64,000 nucleotides of DNA, from assembly GCF_017357245.1 (NCBI RefSeq), contig NZ_CP071616.1, forward strand, positions 124,001-188,000. Direction: 5' to 3'. Below, in pieces: positions 17,385 through 27,010 of the stretch (position 1 is its first letter; every line of letters starts with the position of its first letter). The position numbers were made by a program, and so were the translations under genes. This DNA comes from Rhizobium bangladeshense. Lineage in GTDB: Bacteria; Pseudomonadota; Alphaproteobacteria; Rhizobiales; Rhizobiaceae. The notes under the pieces were generated by a model, which was not told where the DNA came from, did no database searches, and saw only the letters and a program-made list of their open reading frames with translations.

Positions 17385-18203
17385 ATGCGTTGGATCAATA
17401 CGAGGCCGAGCCGCGGCGCGCAGTTCGCCTTGATGCTTCTGCCCTTCGTGCTGCTCGCGTTATCCTATGCCTTCGGCTCGGCCACGCGACTGGCAGAGAA
17501 CGCCAATGACAAGCTTCTGCCGAGCCTTGCCGGCTTTGCCGATGCGATCAACCGTCTGGCCTTTGTCGCCGACCAGCGCACCGGCGAGTTTCTGCTCTGG
17601 TCGGATACGGGCGCGAGCCTGGTCCGCCTGCTCTCCGGCCTCGGCATATCGACGGCGATCGCGCTCGTTATCGGCACGGCAATCGGCATGCTGCCTTATC
17701 TCAGATCTCTGCTCGCCCCATTCATCGCCGTCATTTCCATGGTACCGCCGCTGGCGCTGCTGCCGATCCTATTCATTGTCATGGGGCTCGGTGAAACCTC
17801 CAAGATCGCCCTGATCGTCATCGGCGTTGCTCCGACGATGATCCGCGATTTGGCGTTGAAGGCGCTGGAATTGCCGCGGGAACAGATCGTCAAGGCCGAG
17901 ACGCTCGGCGGCTCCTCCTGGCAGATCGGCCTGCGTGTCGTGCTGCCGCAGATCCTGCCGCGGCTGATCACCTGCCTCAGGCTGCAGCTGGGCCCAGCTT
18001 GGCTGTTCCTGATCGCGGCCGAGGCGATCTCCTCGGACTCCGGCCTCGGCTACCGCATCTTCCTCGTCCGCCGCTATCTCTCGATGGACATCATCTTTCC
18101 CTATGTCGTCTGGATCACCCTGCTCGCGGTGGTCATGAACACCTTGCTCGATCGCCTGCGCATTGCCGTCTTCCCGTGGTCGGAGCTGGAGAAGCAGGCA
18201 TGA
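17385..18203 (+). CDS. ABC transporter permease (guanidine/urea-type)
   Basis: A 272-residue inner-membrane permease of the BPD (SsuC/TauC-like) type. About six membrane segments are visible, starting with FALMLLPFVLLALSYAFG, and the coupling loop EAA motif appears as ALELPREQIVKAETLGGSS. It forms the channel for the preceding binding protein. Its TGA overlaps the ATG of the ATPase gene (ATGA), which indicates translational coupling. Confidence 0.85.
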   Translation: MRWINTRPSRGAQFALMLLPFVLLALSYAFGSATRLAENANDKLLPSLAGFADAINRLAFVADQRTGEFLLWSDTGASLVRLLSGLGISTAIALVIGTAIGMLPYLRSLLAPFIAVISMVPPLALLPILFIVMGLGETSKIALIVIGVAPTMIRDLALKALELPREQIVKAETLGGSSWQIGLRVVLPQILPRLITCLRLQLGPAWLFLIAAEAISSDSGLGYRIFLVRRYLSMDIIFPYVVWITLLAVVMNTLLDRLRIAVFPWSELEKQA

Positions 18204-19024
18204 GCGAATTGAAGATCGAAAGGGTCTGGAAGGAGTATGGCGACCAGATCGTTCTCGAAAACGTCTCCCTGACCGTCGCCTCGCGCGCCTTCGTCGCCCT
18301 CGTTGGCCCTTCCGGCTGCGGCAAGACCACCTTCCTGCGCATGCTGCTCGGCCAGGAGCAACCGACGAAGGGCAAGATCCTGCTCGACGGCGAGCCGCTG
18401 CCGGCGGAGCCGGGGCCGGACCGCGGCGTCGTCTTCCAGCGCTATTCCGTTTTTCCGCACCTCACGGTGCTCGGCAATGTGCTGCTCGGCAAGGAATTTT
18501 CCGCTGCGCGTTACAAGGCCAGGCTTTTCGGCGCGGCACGCCGCAACGCCATTGAGGAAGCACGCGAACTGATCTCCGAGGTCGGGCTCGCCGGTTCGGA
18601 GAGCAAATATCCCGCGCAGCTTTCCGGGGGCATGCAGCAGCGCCTTGCGCTCGCCCAGGCTCTCATCATGAAGCCGAAGGTGCTGCTGCTGGACGAGCCC
18701 TTCGGCGCGCTCGACCCCGGCATTCGCGCCGAAATCCACACACTGATGAAGCGGCTCTGGCATGAAACGCAGATGACCGTCGTCATGGTTACCCATGACA
18801 TGCGCGAAGCTTTCACGCTCGCAAGCCGGGTCGTGGCCTTCGAACGCCGCCGTGATCGGCCGGAGGAGAAGGAGCGTTACGGCGCCACCATCACCAAGGA
18901 TATTTCCATCTGGCCGCCGCGCCTTGCCGGCCAGCTATCGATTTTCAGCCCCGACCGGGACGGCCCGGTCGCTTCCCCGGGGCGCAGCCGGGACGACCTG
19001 GCATCATCAGGAGAGATGCTATGA
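18200..19024 (+). CDS. ABC transporter ATP-binding protein (guanidine/urea-type)
   Basis: A 274-residue ABC ATPase with Walker A GPSGCGKTT, Q-loop VFQRYSVFP, signature LSGGMQQR, Walker B VLLLDEPF and the switch His in VTHDM. It powers the permease encoded immediately upstream. The true start is ATG 18200, overlapping the permease stop; its own stop overlaps the next gene start by four bases. The C-terminal 60 residues after the ATPase core are specific to this transporter group. Confidence 0.87.
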   Translation: MSELKIERVWKEYGDQIVLENVSLTVASRAFVALVGPSGCGKTTFLRMLLGQEQPTKGKILLDGEPLPAEPGPDRGVVFQRYSVFPHLTVLGNVLLGKEFSAARYKARLFGAARRNAIEEARELISEVGLAGSESKYPAQLSGGMQQRLALAQALIMKPKVLLLDEPFGALDPGIRAEIHTLMKRLWHETQMTVVMVTHDMREAFTLASRVVAFERRRDRPEEKERYGATITKDISIWPPRLAGQLSIFSPDRDGPVASPGRSRDDLASSGEML

Positions 19025-19842
19025 TGCATGTGAGACGATCGCCCCAAGAAATCGCCGCCAATCGCGCGCGTTACGAGGAACACCAGAAAAAGGGTCTGGA
19101 ATTCGCGCCCAAGGCCCTGCCCGGCCCAAGCCGGCTGCCGGCGCCGGCCATCGATGCCGCCGCGATCATCCACCAGGAGATCGTTCCGGGCGGCTGGTAC
19201 TGGTCGACGAGGCTTCTGCGCGGCGAAGCAATCCGCATCGACCAGGGCGAAGGAAATTCCACAGTGGCGCTTGCCGCATGGAATGCCGAGGATACGAGCG
19301 AGCGGATCAATCTCGTCGATACCGCCAAGGTCCAGTGGACGACGGCGCTCGGCAAGGGGCGGGTAATCTTTTCCGACATGGGCCGCGTCATGTTCTCGAT
19401 GATCGAGGACAGTTCCGGCGCCCATGATTGCCTGATGGGCGGCTCGACGGCGGCCTCGAACGCAGCGAAATATCCCGGCGAAAAAACACGCAATACCCGC
19501 GACAACCTGATCCTCGTCGCCGTCAAGCTCGGCCTCGACAGGCGCGATATCCCCGGCATCCTCAATCTCTTCGCGCCCGTCCGCCTGTCCGAGGGCGGAA
19601 GCTTCGGCTGGCTGGGCAAGCGCTCCAACAGCGGCGATTACGTCGATCTGCGCGCCGAGATGGACATGCTGGTCGGCTTTTCCACTTGTCCGCATCCGCT
19701 CGATCCGGATCCGACATACCAGCCGAAGCCTGTTGTCATCACGCGCTATAAGGCGGCGCTTCCGCTTGCCGATGATCTTTGCCGCACGGCAACGGCCGAA
19801 GCTGCGCGCGGTTTCGAGAACAACGCCCTGATGCAGGCCTGA
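19021..19842 (+). CDS. Urea carboxylase-associated protein, carboxyguanidine deiminase subunit
   Basis: A 273-residue protein of the urea carboxylase-associated family. Recognisable parts are GGWYWSTRLLRGEAIRI, the paired acidic/His segment SSGAHDCLMGG, and TRDNLILVAVKLGL. Two such proteins together form carboxyguanidine deiminase (CgdA/CgdB), which converts carboxyguanidine to allophanate plus ammonia; that function is known from work on guanidine operons. GGAGAG precedes ATG 19021, which overlaps the ATPase stop. Which subunit name applies I leave open. Confidence 0.85.
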   Translation: MMHVRRSPQEIAANRARYEEHQKKGLEFAPKALPGPSRLPAPAIDAAAIIHQEIVPGGWYWSTRLLRGEAIRIDQGEGNSTVALAAWNAEDTSERINLVDTAKVQWTTALGKGRVIFSDMGRVMFSMIEDSSGAHDCLMGGSTAASNAAKYPGEKTRNTRDNLILVAVKLGLDRRDIPGILNLFAPVRLSEGGSFGWLGKRSNSGDYVDLRAEMDMLVGFSTCPHPLDPDPTYQPKPVVITRYKAALPLADDLCRTATAEAARGFENNALMQA

Positions 19843-19852
19843 GGAGAGAACG

Positions 19853-20503
19853 ATGTCCGATTTCATCCAGACCTCACCTGCCCGCAGCCTGCAGAATGCA
19901 ACGCAGGAGCATTTCATCGCGGCCGAAGCCCCATGGTCCGGAATCGTGCGCAAGGGTCAGACGATCCGCATCGAGGACAGTTACGGCCAGCAGGCGATCG
20001 ACACGCTCTTCTACCGCGCCGATGATTTCTCGGAGCGCTATTCCAATCAGGATACGATGCGCATGCAGGGCGCCGCCTATATCGGCATCGACACCAAGAT
20101 CATGTCGAATGAAGGCAATGTCATGTTGACCATGACGGCCGACAGCTGCGGCCGCCATGATACGTCCGCCGGCGCCTGCTCCTGCGAGAGCAATACGGTG
20201 CGTTTTGGCCACGGCACGAAGTACCTTCATGCTTGCCGCGACAATTTCGTGCTCGAAGTTTCGAAACACGGCATGGGCAAGCGCGACATCGTGCCGAACA
20301 TCAATTTCTTCATGAACGTGCCGATCAAGCCGAATGGCGAGATGACGATCGTCGACGGCATTTCTGCGCCTGGCGATTATGTGGAACTGGTCGCCGAGAT
20401 GGACGTGCTCTGCGTCATTTCCAACTGCCCTCAGATCAACAATCCCTGCAACGGCTTCGATCCGACGCCGGTCCGGGTGCTGATCTGGGATGGCGAGGAC
20501 TGA
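19853..20503 (+). CDS. Urea carboxylase-associated protein, second carboxyguanidine deiminase subunit
   Basis: A 216-residue paralogue of the preceding gene: TIRIEDSYGQQAIDTLFY, then TADSCGRHDTSAGACS with clustered Cys and His, and CRDNFVLEVSKHGM. The shared family and adjacency fit the heteromeric carboxyguanidine deiminase, which acts between the carboxylase and allophanate hydrolase. The cysteine cluster may bind metal, but that is inference. It starts 11 bases after the previous gene with GAGGAGAG upstream and ends two bases before the carboxylase ATG. Confidence 0.85.
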   Translation: MSDFIQTSPARSLQNATQEHFIAAEAPWSGIVRKGQTIRIEDSYGQQAIDTLFYRADDFSERYSNQDTMRMQGAAYIGIDTKIMSNEGNVMLTMTADSCGRHDTSAGACSCESNTVRFGHGTKYLHACRDNFVLEVSKHGMGKRDIVPNINFFMNVPIKPNGEMTIVDGISAPGDYVELVAEMDVLCVISNCPQINNPCNGFDPTPVRVLIWDGED

Positions 20504-20505
20504 GC

Positions 20506-23500
20506 ATGTTCAAGAAGGTCCTGATCGCCAACCGCGGCGAAATCGCCATCCGGGTCATCAAGACGCTGCGACGGATGGGCATCGCCTCTGTCGCCGTCTA
20601 TTCCGATGCCGATCGTTTCGCCAAGCCCGCGATGATGGCTGATGAGGCAGTGCGTCTTGGGCCGGCGCCGGCCAGCGAAAGCTATCTCAACGTCGATGCG
20701 GTTATCGCGGCCTGCAAGGCGACAGGCGCTGAGGCCGTACATCCCGGCTACGGCTTCCTGTCGGAAAATATCGATTTCGCCGAGCGCCTTGCCGCCGAAG
20801 GCATCGCCTTTATCGGCCCGCGGCCCGAGCACCTTTCTGCTTTCGGGCTGAAACATACGGCGCGAGAACTCGCCAAGGCGAGCGGCGTGCCGCTCCTGCC
20901 CGGCACGGGTCTGCTATCAAGCGCCGATGAAGCGCTCGTGGCGGCAGAATCTATCGGCTACCCCGTCATGCTGAAAAGCACGGCCGGCGGCGGCGGCATT
21001 GGCATGCAGCTCTGCGCCGACGCCGAAAGCCTGAAAGCATCCTTTGAAAGCGTGCAGCGCACCGCACGAGCAAGCTTCGGCGATGCGCGCGTCTATATCG
21101 AGCGTTTCGTGGCAGAGGCGCGGCATGTCGAGGTGCAGATCTTCGGCAATGGCAAGGGCGCGGTGATCGCCCTCGGCGAGCGCGACTGCTCGCTGCAACG
21201 GCGAAACCAGAAGGTGGTCGAGGAGACCCCCGCCCCCGGACTTTCCGCTGCGACCCGCGCCCGCCTGCACAAGGCGGCCGTCGATCTTGGTGCCGCGGTC
21301 TCCTACGAATCCGCCGGCACCGTGGAATTCATCTATGATCCGCTGCGCGAGGAATTCTATTTCCTCGAGGTGAACACCCGTCTGCAAGTCGAACATCCGG
21401 TTACCGAAGCTGTTTTCGGCATCGACCTCGTCGAATGGATGATCCGTCAAGCTGCGGGTGAGGATGTGCTCTCGGGCGCTGAAGCCCTGCAGCCGAAAGG
21501 AGCGGCAATCGAAGTACGGGTGTATGCCGAAATGCCGCACGCCGATTTCCGACCCAGCGCCGGTCTGCTGACCGAAGTCGTTTTTCCCGATTACGCGCGT
21601 ATCGACGGCTGGATTGAGAACGGCACTGAGGTGACGCCCTTCTACGACCCGATGCTCGCCAAGGTGATCGTTTCGGCTGAGGATCGTCCGGCGGCGATTG
21701 AAAAGCTGAAGGCGGCCCTTGCCGGCACGTCGATATCGGGCATCGAGACCAATCTCGACTATCTCAGCGCCATCGCCAGCTCCGAGCTTCTGGCGAGCGG
21801 CAAGGTCGCGACGACGGCGTTGCGCGACTTTTCCTTCGTGCCTGACGTTATCGAAGTCATCGCGCCGGGCGCCCAATCCAGCATTCAGGAACTGCCAGGC
21901 CGGCTTGGCCTCTGGCATATCGGCGTGCCGCCGAGCGGCCCAATGGACGAGCGCTCCTTCCGCCACGCCAACCGTCTCGTCGGCAATGGCGACGCGGTCA
22001 CAGCACTCGAGCTGACAGTGTCCGGCCCGGTGCTGAAATTCCATACCGATATCGTGATTGCCCTTGCCGGCGCCAGAATGACAATGAGCGTCGATGACGA
22101 GAAACTGCCGCATGGCGAGGCCATTACCATCCGCGCCGGTCAGATCCTCTCAATCGGCAGCATCGATGGACCTGGGCAGCGCGCATACCTCGCGGTAACA
22201 GGCGGTTTTTCCGCCCCCGTCGTACTTGGCTCGCGCGCCACATTCGGGCTCGGCCAGTTCGGCGGCAATGCCACCGGCACGCTGAAGACCGGCCACGTTC
22301 TGCATCTCGCACGCCAGGCCGCGGCCGAGCCGCCGATGCCGGCAACGGAGCCAGCGGAACTGACGCGCGAATGGGATGTCGGCCTTGTCTATGGTCCGCA
22401 TGGGGCGCCTGATTTTTTTCAGGACGGTGATATCGAGACTTTGTTTTCGACGCTCTACGAAGTGCATTTCAACAGCGCCCGCACCGGCGTTCGCCTGATC
22501 GGCCCTGCGCCGAAATGGGCGCGCAGCGATGGCGGCGAGGCCGGCCTCCATCCCTCCAACCTGCATGACAATGCCTATGCGATCGGCGCGATCGATTTCA
22601 CCGGCGACATGCCCATCATCCTTGGGCCGGACGGGCCGAGCCTCGGCGGCTTCGTCTGCCCGGCGGTCATCGCGCGCGACGAACAATGGAAAATGGGCCA
22701 GTTCAAGCCGGGTGATCGCATCCGCTTCCATCCTGTCGCGCGACCGGACGATCCGATCGCCGGCCCGGTCGTGCATCGGGCGAAGCAAGAGACGGGCTCG
22801 CCTGTCATCGGCAAACGGGACGACGGGCCTGTCTCCGTCGTCTATCGCCGCCAGGGCGATGACAACCTGCTAGTCGAATACGGGCCGATGACGCTCGATA
22901 TTGCCTTGCGGCTGAGGGTGCATCTTTTGATGCAGGCCGTCTCGCAGGTCCGATTGCCCGGCATCATCGATCTCACGCCCGGCATCCGCTCGCTGCAGAT
23001 TCATTATGACGGCACGACGCTGACCCGCAAACGCCTGCTCGGTCTGCTCTCTGAGATCGAGGCAAGCCTGCCGGCGGCACAGGATGTCACCGTGCCGAGC
23101 CGCATGGTGCATCTGCCGCTTTCCTGGAACGATCCGGATGCGGAACTTGCCATGCGCAAGTATCAGGAACTCGTGCGGCCGAACGCACCCTGGTGCCCTG
23201 ACAACATCGAGTTCATCCGCCGCATCAATGGCCTGGCGGATGAACAGGCCGTGCGCGACGTTGTCTTCAATGCCAACTATCTCGTGCTTGGCCTTGGGGA
23301 CGTCTATCTCGGCGCGCCGGTGGCCACACCGGTCGATCCGCGCCACAGGCTGGTGACGACGAAGTACAATCCGGCCCGCACATGGACGCCTGAAAATGCC
23401 GTCGGCATTGGCGGAGCCTACATGTGCATCTATGGCATGGAGGGTCCAGGCGGATACCAACTCTTCGGACGCACCATCCAGGTCTGGAATACTTGGCGGC

Positions 23501-24045
23501 AGACGCCGGTCTTTGCCAGGGGCAAGCCGTGGCTGCTCGACTTTTTCGATCAGATCCGTTTCTTCCCGGTCGACCATAGGGAACTGGCGGAAGCCCGCAG
23601 CGCCTTCCCGCACGGGGGCTATCCCGTCCGGATTGAGGAGGCGGAATTCTCATACGCCGCCTATGAGCGGGAATTGCAGGCCAATGCCGCCTCGATCGGG
23701 AACTTCAAGACTCGCCAGCAGGCCGCTTTCGATGCCGAACGCCAGCGTTGGAAAGAGGCGGGCCTCGACAGCTTTGTCACCGACGAAGGCTCCAGCGAAG
23801 GCCCGGATGGGGACATCCCCGAAGGCTGTTTCGGGGTTGCCAGTGCCGTGCCCGGCAATATCTGGAAACTGCTGGTCGAGCCGGGCGCACCGGTTGCGGC
23901 CGGTGACACTCTTGCCATCATCGAATCCATGAAAATGGAAATCAACGTTACCGCACATGCGCCAGGCCGCGTTCGCGACCTGCGCGCCGGCCCCGGACGA
24001 AACGTCAAAGCGGGCGATATCATTGTTGTTCTGGAGGAGTGCTGA
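20506..24045 (+). CDS. Guanidine (urea) carboxylase, biotin-dependent
   Basis: A 1179-residue multidomain enzyme: biotin carboxylase domain first (KVLIANRGEIAIRV, ATP-grasp loop around KSTAGGGGIGM, EVNTRLQVEHP), then KipI/KipA-like carboxyltransferase halves (about residues 460-1060), then a biotin carrier domain with ESMKM, Lys1143 being the biotinylation site. It carboxylates guanidine or urea using ATP and bicarbonate. The upstream guanidine-I riboswitch and both deiminase subunits point to guanidine as the true substrate. GAGGA lies eight bases before ATG 20506; the frame extends back to 20233 without homology. Confidence 0.9.
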   Translation: MFKKVLIANRGEIAIRVIKTLRRMGIASVAVYSDADRFAKPAMMADEAVRLGPAPASESYLNVDAVIAACKATGAEAVHPGYGFLSENIDFAERLAAEGIAFIGPRPEHLSAFGLKHTARELAKASGVPLLPGTGLLSSADEALVAAESIGYPVMLKSTAGGGGIGMQLCADAESLKASFESVQRTARASFGDARVYIERFVAEARHVEVQIFGNGKGAVIALGERDCSLQRRNQKVVEETPAPGLSAATRARLHKAAVDLGAAVSYESAGTVEFIYDPLREEFYFLEVNTRLQVEHPVTEAVFGIDLVEWMIRQAAGEDVLSGAEALQPKGAAIEVRVYAEMPHADFRPSAGLLTEVVFPDYARIDGWIENGTEVTPFYDPMLAKVIVSAEDRPAAIEKLKAALAGTSISGIETNLDYLSAIASSELLASGKVATTALRDFSFVPDVIEVIAPGAQSSIQELPGRLGLWHIGVPPSGPMDERSFRHANRLVGNGDAVTALELTVSGPVLKFHTDIVIALAGARMTMSVDDEKLPHGEAITIRAGQILSIGSIDGPGQRAYLAVTGGFSAPVVLGSRATFGLGQFGGNATGTLKTGHVLHLARQAAAEPPMPATEPAELTREWDVGLVYGPHGAPDFFQDGDIETLFSTLYEVHFNSARTGVRLIGPAPKWARSDGGEAGLHPSNLHDNAYAIGAIDFTGDMPIILGPDGPSLGGFVCPAVIARDEQWKMGQFKPGDRIRFHPVARPDDPIAGPVVHRAKQETGSPVIGKRDDGPVSVVYRRQGDDNLLVEYGPMTLDIALRLRVHLLMQAVSQVRLPGIIDLTPGIRSLQIHYDGTTLTRKRLLGLLSEIEASLPAAQDVTVPSRMVHLPLSWNDPDAELAMRKYQELVRPNAPWCPDNIEFIRRINGLADEQAVRDVVFNANYLVLGLGDVYLGAPVATPVDPRHRLVTTKYNPARTWTPENAVGIGGAYMCIYGMEGPGGYQLFGRTIQVWNTWRQTPVFARGKPWLLDFFDQIRFFPVDHRELAEARSAFPHGGYPVRIEEAEFSYAAYERELQANAASIGNFKTRQQAAFDAERQRWKEAGLDSFVTDEGSSEGPDGDIPEGCFGVASAVPGNIWKLLVEPGAPVAAGDTLAIIESMKMEINVTAHAPGRVRDLRAGPGRNVKAGDIIVVLEEC

Positions 24046-24048
24046 CCC

Positions 24049-25860
24049 ATGCTGCCGACCATTCTTGATTTAACCAGCCTTCGCGCAGCCTATGAGGCAG
24101 GCAAAAGCCCGCTCGATATCATCGAGATCGTCATTGCCCGCCGGGCCGCTTCGACGGATCCCGCTGTCTTCATCACGCCGACGCCTGACGAGATATTGCG
24201 GGCCGAAGCGCGCGCTCTGACGGAGCGTGCACCGGAGCCGAACAGCCTGCCGCTTTGGGGCATTCCCTTCGCGGTAAAGGACAATATCGACGTGGCGGGC
24301 CTGCCGACGACAGCTGCCTGCCCTGCCTTTTCCTACCAGCCGCAGAAGGACGCAACTGTGGTTGCGAGGCTTAGGGCCGCGGGCGCAATCGTCATCGGCA
24401 AGACTAATCTCGACCAGTTTGCGACCGGTCTCAACGGTACGCGCTCGCCCTATGGGGCGCCGCGCTCGGTCTTCGACAAGAACTATGTGTCGGGCGGCTC
24501 GAGCTCCGGCTCGGCGGTTGCCGTCGCCTCGGGCTTGGCGAGCTTCGCGCTCGGGACGGACACGGCCGGGTCCGGGCGCGTGCCGGCGGCTTTCAACAAT
24601 CTCGTCGGCATCAAACCGACTCCGGGGCTGGTGCCGAATGTCGGCGTCGTGCCTGCCTGCCGCAGCGTCGATGTCGTCACCGTCTTCGCGCCAACGGTCG
24701 GCGACGGCGTTGCCATCCGCAAGGTGATGGAGGGTTACGATGCCGCCGATCCGTTCTCGCGCAAGGCGGTTCCAGCCAACCTGCCTGCCTCCGGCCTGCG
24801 GATCGGTGTGCTCGAGGGAGCAGAGCGGGAATTCTTCGGCAACAGGCAAGTCGAAGCCCTATATGACGCCGCGATCGAAAGGGCGCGCGCGCTCGGCGCC
24901 ACCATCGTTCCCTTCGACTACACGCCGTTCCGGCAGGCGGCTGAACTGCTCTACAACGGCCCCTGGGTCGCCGAACGGCTGGCGGCGGTCAAAGAGTTCC
25001 TGGCAACAAATAGCGAAGATTTCGACCCGACAGTGCGGGCGATCATCGAAGGGGCCAGAGCTTATGACGCCGTCGACGCCTTCGAAGGCCGGTACAGGCT
25101 GGAGGCGCTGCGGCAGAAAACCCGGTCCAAATGGGAGAAGGTGGACTTCCTGATGCTGCCGACCTCCCCCACAACCTACACCGTCGAAGAGATGCAGGCG
25201 GACCCGATCGTCAAAAACAGCCATTTCGGCCGCTATACCAACTTTGCCAACTTGCTCGACTGCGCGGCGATTGCCATTCCCGCCGGCTTTGACGCCAGCG
25301 GCCATCTGCCTGCAGGTGTGATGTTGGTGGGGCCTGCCTTCACCGACGATGCGATGGCGCCCTTCGCCGATGCCATGCACCGGGCGGCAGAGACCGGCAT
25401 GGGTAAGGACCGCAAAGCCGCGCTGCCGGAGGCAAGCCGCGTGATACTTCCAGCCGATGACTTCGTTCCGATCGTGGTCGTCGGCGCGCATCTGACCGAT
25501 ATGCCGCTGAACCATGAGCTGACGCGGGTGGGCGGATACAGGTTGCGAGCAGCCCGAACGGATGGCAGCTACCGGCTCTTTGCCCTCAATGGCACGGTCC
25601 CGCCCAAGCCGGGGCTGGTGCGAGATCCGGACTTTTCCGGCAATGGGGTGGAAGTTGAAGTCTGGGCCCTGCCACCGGCAGCATTCGCCCATTTCGTCCA
25701 GAACATTCCGGCTCCGCTTGGTGTGGGCAAGATCACCCTCAATGATGGAACTTGCGTAACGGGATTTCTCTGCGAGGGGCATGCGGTGGCCGGTGGACGA
25801 GAGATCACCCAGTTCGGCGGCTGGCGCAACTATATCAGGGCAGTCAGCCCGGCGGCCTGA
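24049..25860 (+). CDS. atzF: Allophanate hydrolase
   Basis: A 603-residue allophanate hydrolase. The amidase-signature domain carries the Ser-cisSer-Lys triad: Lys77 in AVKDNID, Ser151 in SGGSSSGS and the nucleophile Ser175 in GTDTAGSGR. The separate C-terminal domain (about 450-600) found in full-length AtzF is present. It splits allophanate to ammonia and carbon dioxide, the last step of guanidine, urea carboxylase and biuret catabolism. It begins three bases after the carboxylase stop. It is the only allophanate hydrolase in the window, so the biuret operon 18 kb away probably depends on it. Confidence 0.92.
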   Translation: MLPTILDLTSLRAAYEAGKSPLDIIEIVIARRAASTDPAVFITPTPDEILRAEARALTERAPEPNSLPLWGIPFAVKDNIDVAGLPTTAACPAFSYQPQKDATVVARLRAAGAIVIGKTNLDQFATGLNGTRSPYGAPRSVFDKNYVSGGSSSGSAVAVASGLASFALGTDTAGSGRVPAAFNNLVGIKPTPGLVPNVGVVPACRSVDVVTVFAPTVGDGVAIRKVMEGYDAADPFSRKAVPANLPASGLRIGVLEGAEREFFGNRQVEALYDAAIERARALGATIVPFDYTPFRQAAELLYNGPWVAERLAAVKEFLATNSEDFDPTVRAIIEGARAYDAVDAFEGRYRLEALRQKTRSKWEKVDFLMLPTSPTTYTVEEMQADPIVKNSHFGRYTNFANLLDCAAIAIPAGFDASGHLPAGVMLVGPAFTDDAMAPFADAMHRAAETGMGKDRKAALPEASRVILPADDFVPIVVVGAHLTDMPLNHELTRVGGYRLRAARTDGSYRLFALNGTVPPKPGLVRDPDFSGNGVEVEVWALPPAAFAHFVQNIPAPLGVGKITLNDGTCVTGFLCEGHAVAGGREITQFGGWRNYIRAVSPAA

Positions 25861-25871
25861 AGGGAGACCGG

Positions 25872-25958
25872 ATGCAAAAGCTCCTGTCAAAGATGATGCA
25901 GCTGGTTCTTGCGGGTCTCATTGCCAGGACCGGCGCGATCTGGACGGGCAGGCGATAG
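25872..25958 (+). CDS. Possible 28-residue peptide after atzF
   Basis: A short frame starting MQKLLSKMMQLVLAGL and ending TGAIWTGRR, with AAGGGAG directly upstream and only 11 bases after atzF. It is amphipathic and basic. It could be a genuine last operon gene or the stump of a lost one; I know no family for it. Confidence 0.3.
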   Translation: MQKLLSKMMQLVLAGLIARTGAIWTGRR

Positions 25959-26192
25959 GGACGGAGTGCATCTGCCCGCCTTCAGTTCATTTTATTTCTG
26001 TGCGTCGGTGTCTGGAACCCGCGCACACTTTGATGCGGCATGCCCTTATTTGTGTCCGCGATGGGCAAAGGCTCCGAAGAGCAACAGGGCTTCACCAGCC
26101 TCTAAAAGGCATCGGTATGGGCGTAAATTGATGCTTTTCGCGCGCAATAATTTTCCCTACTCACTGCTTGATAAGCAATGAGAGGTGCGGCG
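25959..26192. promoter_or_regulatory. Upstream region of creatininase gene
   Basis: Holds the dyad described at 26104-26138; nothing else recognised. Confidence 0.4.
26104..26138. promoter_or_regulatory. Shared dyad, copy 1
   Basis: AAAAGGCATC (26104-26113), a 16-base spacer and GATGCTTTT (26130-26138) form an imperfect inverted repeat 55 bases before the creatininase-family start. The same half-sites with the same 16-base spacing recur at 28029-28063 before the transporter operon. The LysR gene between the two is the obvious candidate binder. Confidence 0.6.
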
Positions 26193-26990
26193 ATGGCAAT
26201 GCCATTCTACTGGAGTGAACTGAACAGCTATGATTTTGCCGGGCTTCCCGCTGACACTACGATCGCCGTGCTTCCCATCGCCTCGACTGAACAGCATGGC
26301 CCCCATCTTCCTGTCGCGACCGATGTCGCCATCGCCAACGGCATGCTTGCCGAGTTGCGGAAGCAGAAGCCAGCTGATCTCGATTGTCTGGTGCTTCCGA
26401 CACAGGAGATCGGCAAGGCCAACGAGCATATCTATGGACCGGGAACGCTGTCGCTCGGCGCCGAACTGCTCATTCAGGTCTGGACCGCGATCGGCGCCAA
26501 GGTTGCCGAAGCCGGCATCCGCAAGATGGTGATCGTCAATTCGCATGGCGGCAATGTCGATATCATGAGCATCGTCGCGCGGGAGCTGCGCGTGCGCTAC
26601 GCGATGGCGGTCGTCTCCACGCAATGGGGTCGCTTCGGCCATCCCCAAGGCATGATCAGCGAACATGAATTGAAATACGGCATCCATGGCGGCGAGGTGG
26701 AAACGTCGCTCATGCTCTACTTCCGGCCCGATCTCGTACGGATGGACAAGGCTGAGAATTTCACGTCGAAGGCGGAATGGATGCGCGAGCAATCGAAATA
26801 CATGCAGCCGCTGCCGCCACATTCGCTCGCCTGGATCGCCCATGACCTCAATCCCCATGGCGTCGTCGGCGACGCATCTCTGGGCACAGCCGAAAAGGGC
26901 GAGGCCATTTGCCGCCATCAGGTCAAGGGTTTTGTCGAACTGCTTTACGACCTGAAGAGCTATCCGCTTTCCCATCTTTACGCGAAGTAA
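26193..26990 (+). CDS. Creatininase-family amidohydrolase
   Basis: A 265-residue protein of the creatininase superfamily. Metal-binding residues are seen in STEQHGPHLPVATD (Glu33, His35, Asp44), NSHGGN (His118) and GIHGGEVETSL. The family hydrolyses cyclic or linear amides (creatinine, FAPy, inosose-derived lactones), so the substrate here is open; the context suggests a small nitrogen-rich compound imported by the operon at 28144. ATG 26193 is chosen because AGAGGT lies six bases upstream; ATG 26178 is weaker. A shared dyad lies upstream. Confidence 0.82.
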   Translation: MAMPFYWSELNSYDFAGLPADTTIAVLPIASTEQHGPHLPVATDVAIANGMLAELRKQKPADLDCLVLPTQEIGKANEHIYGPGTLSLGAELLIQVWTAIGAKVAEAGIRKMVIVNSHGGNVDIMSIVARELRVRYAMAVVSTQWGRFGHPQGMISEHELKYGIHGGEVETSLMLYFRPDLVRMDKAENFTSKAEWMREQSKYMQPLPPHSLAWIAHDLNPHGVVGDASLGTAEKGEAICRHQVKGFVELLYDLKSYPLSHLYAK

Positions 26991-27010
26991 AGCCTTGTCC
27001 GAACCGTGGC

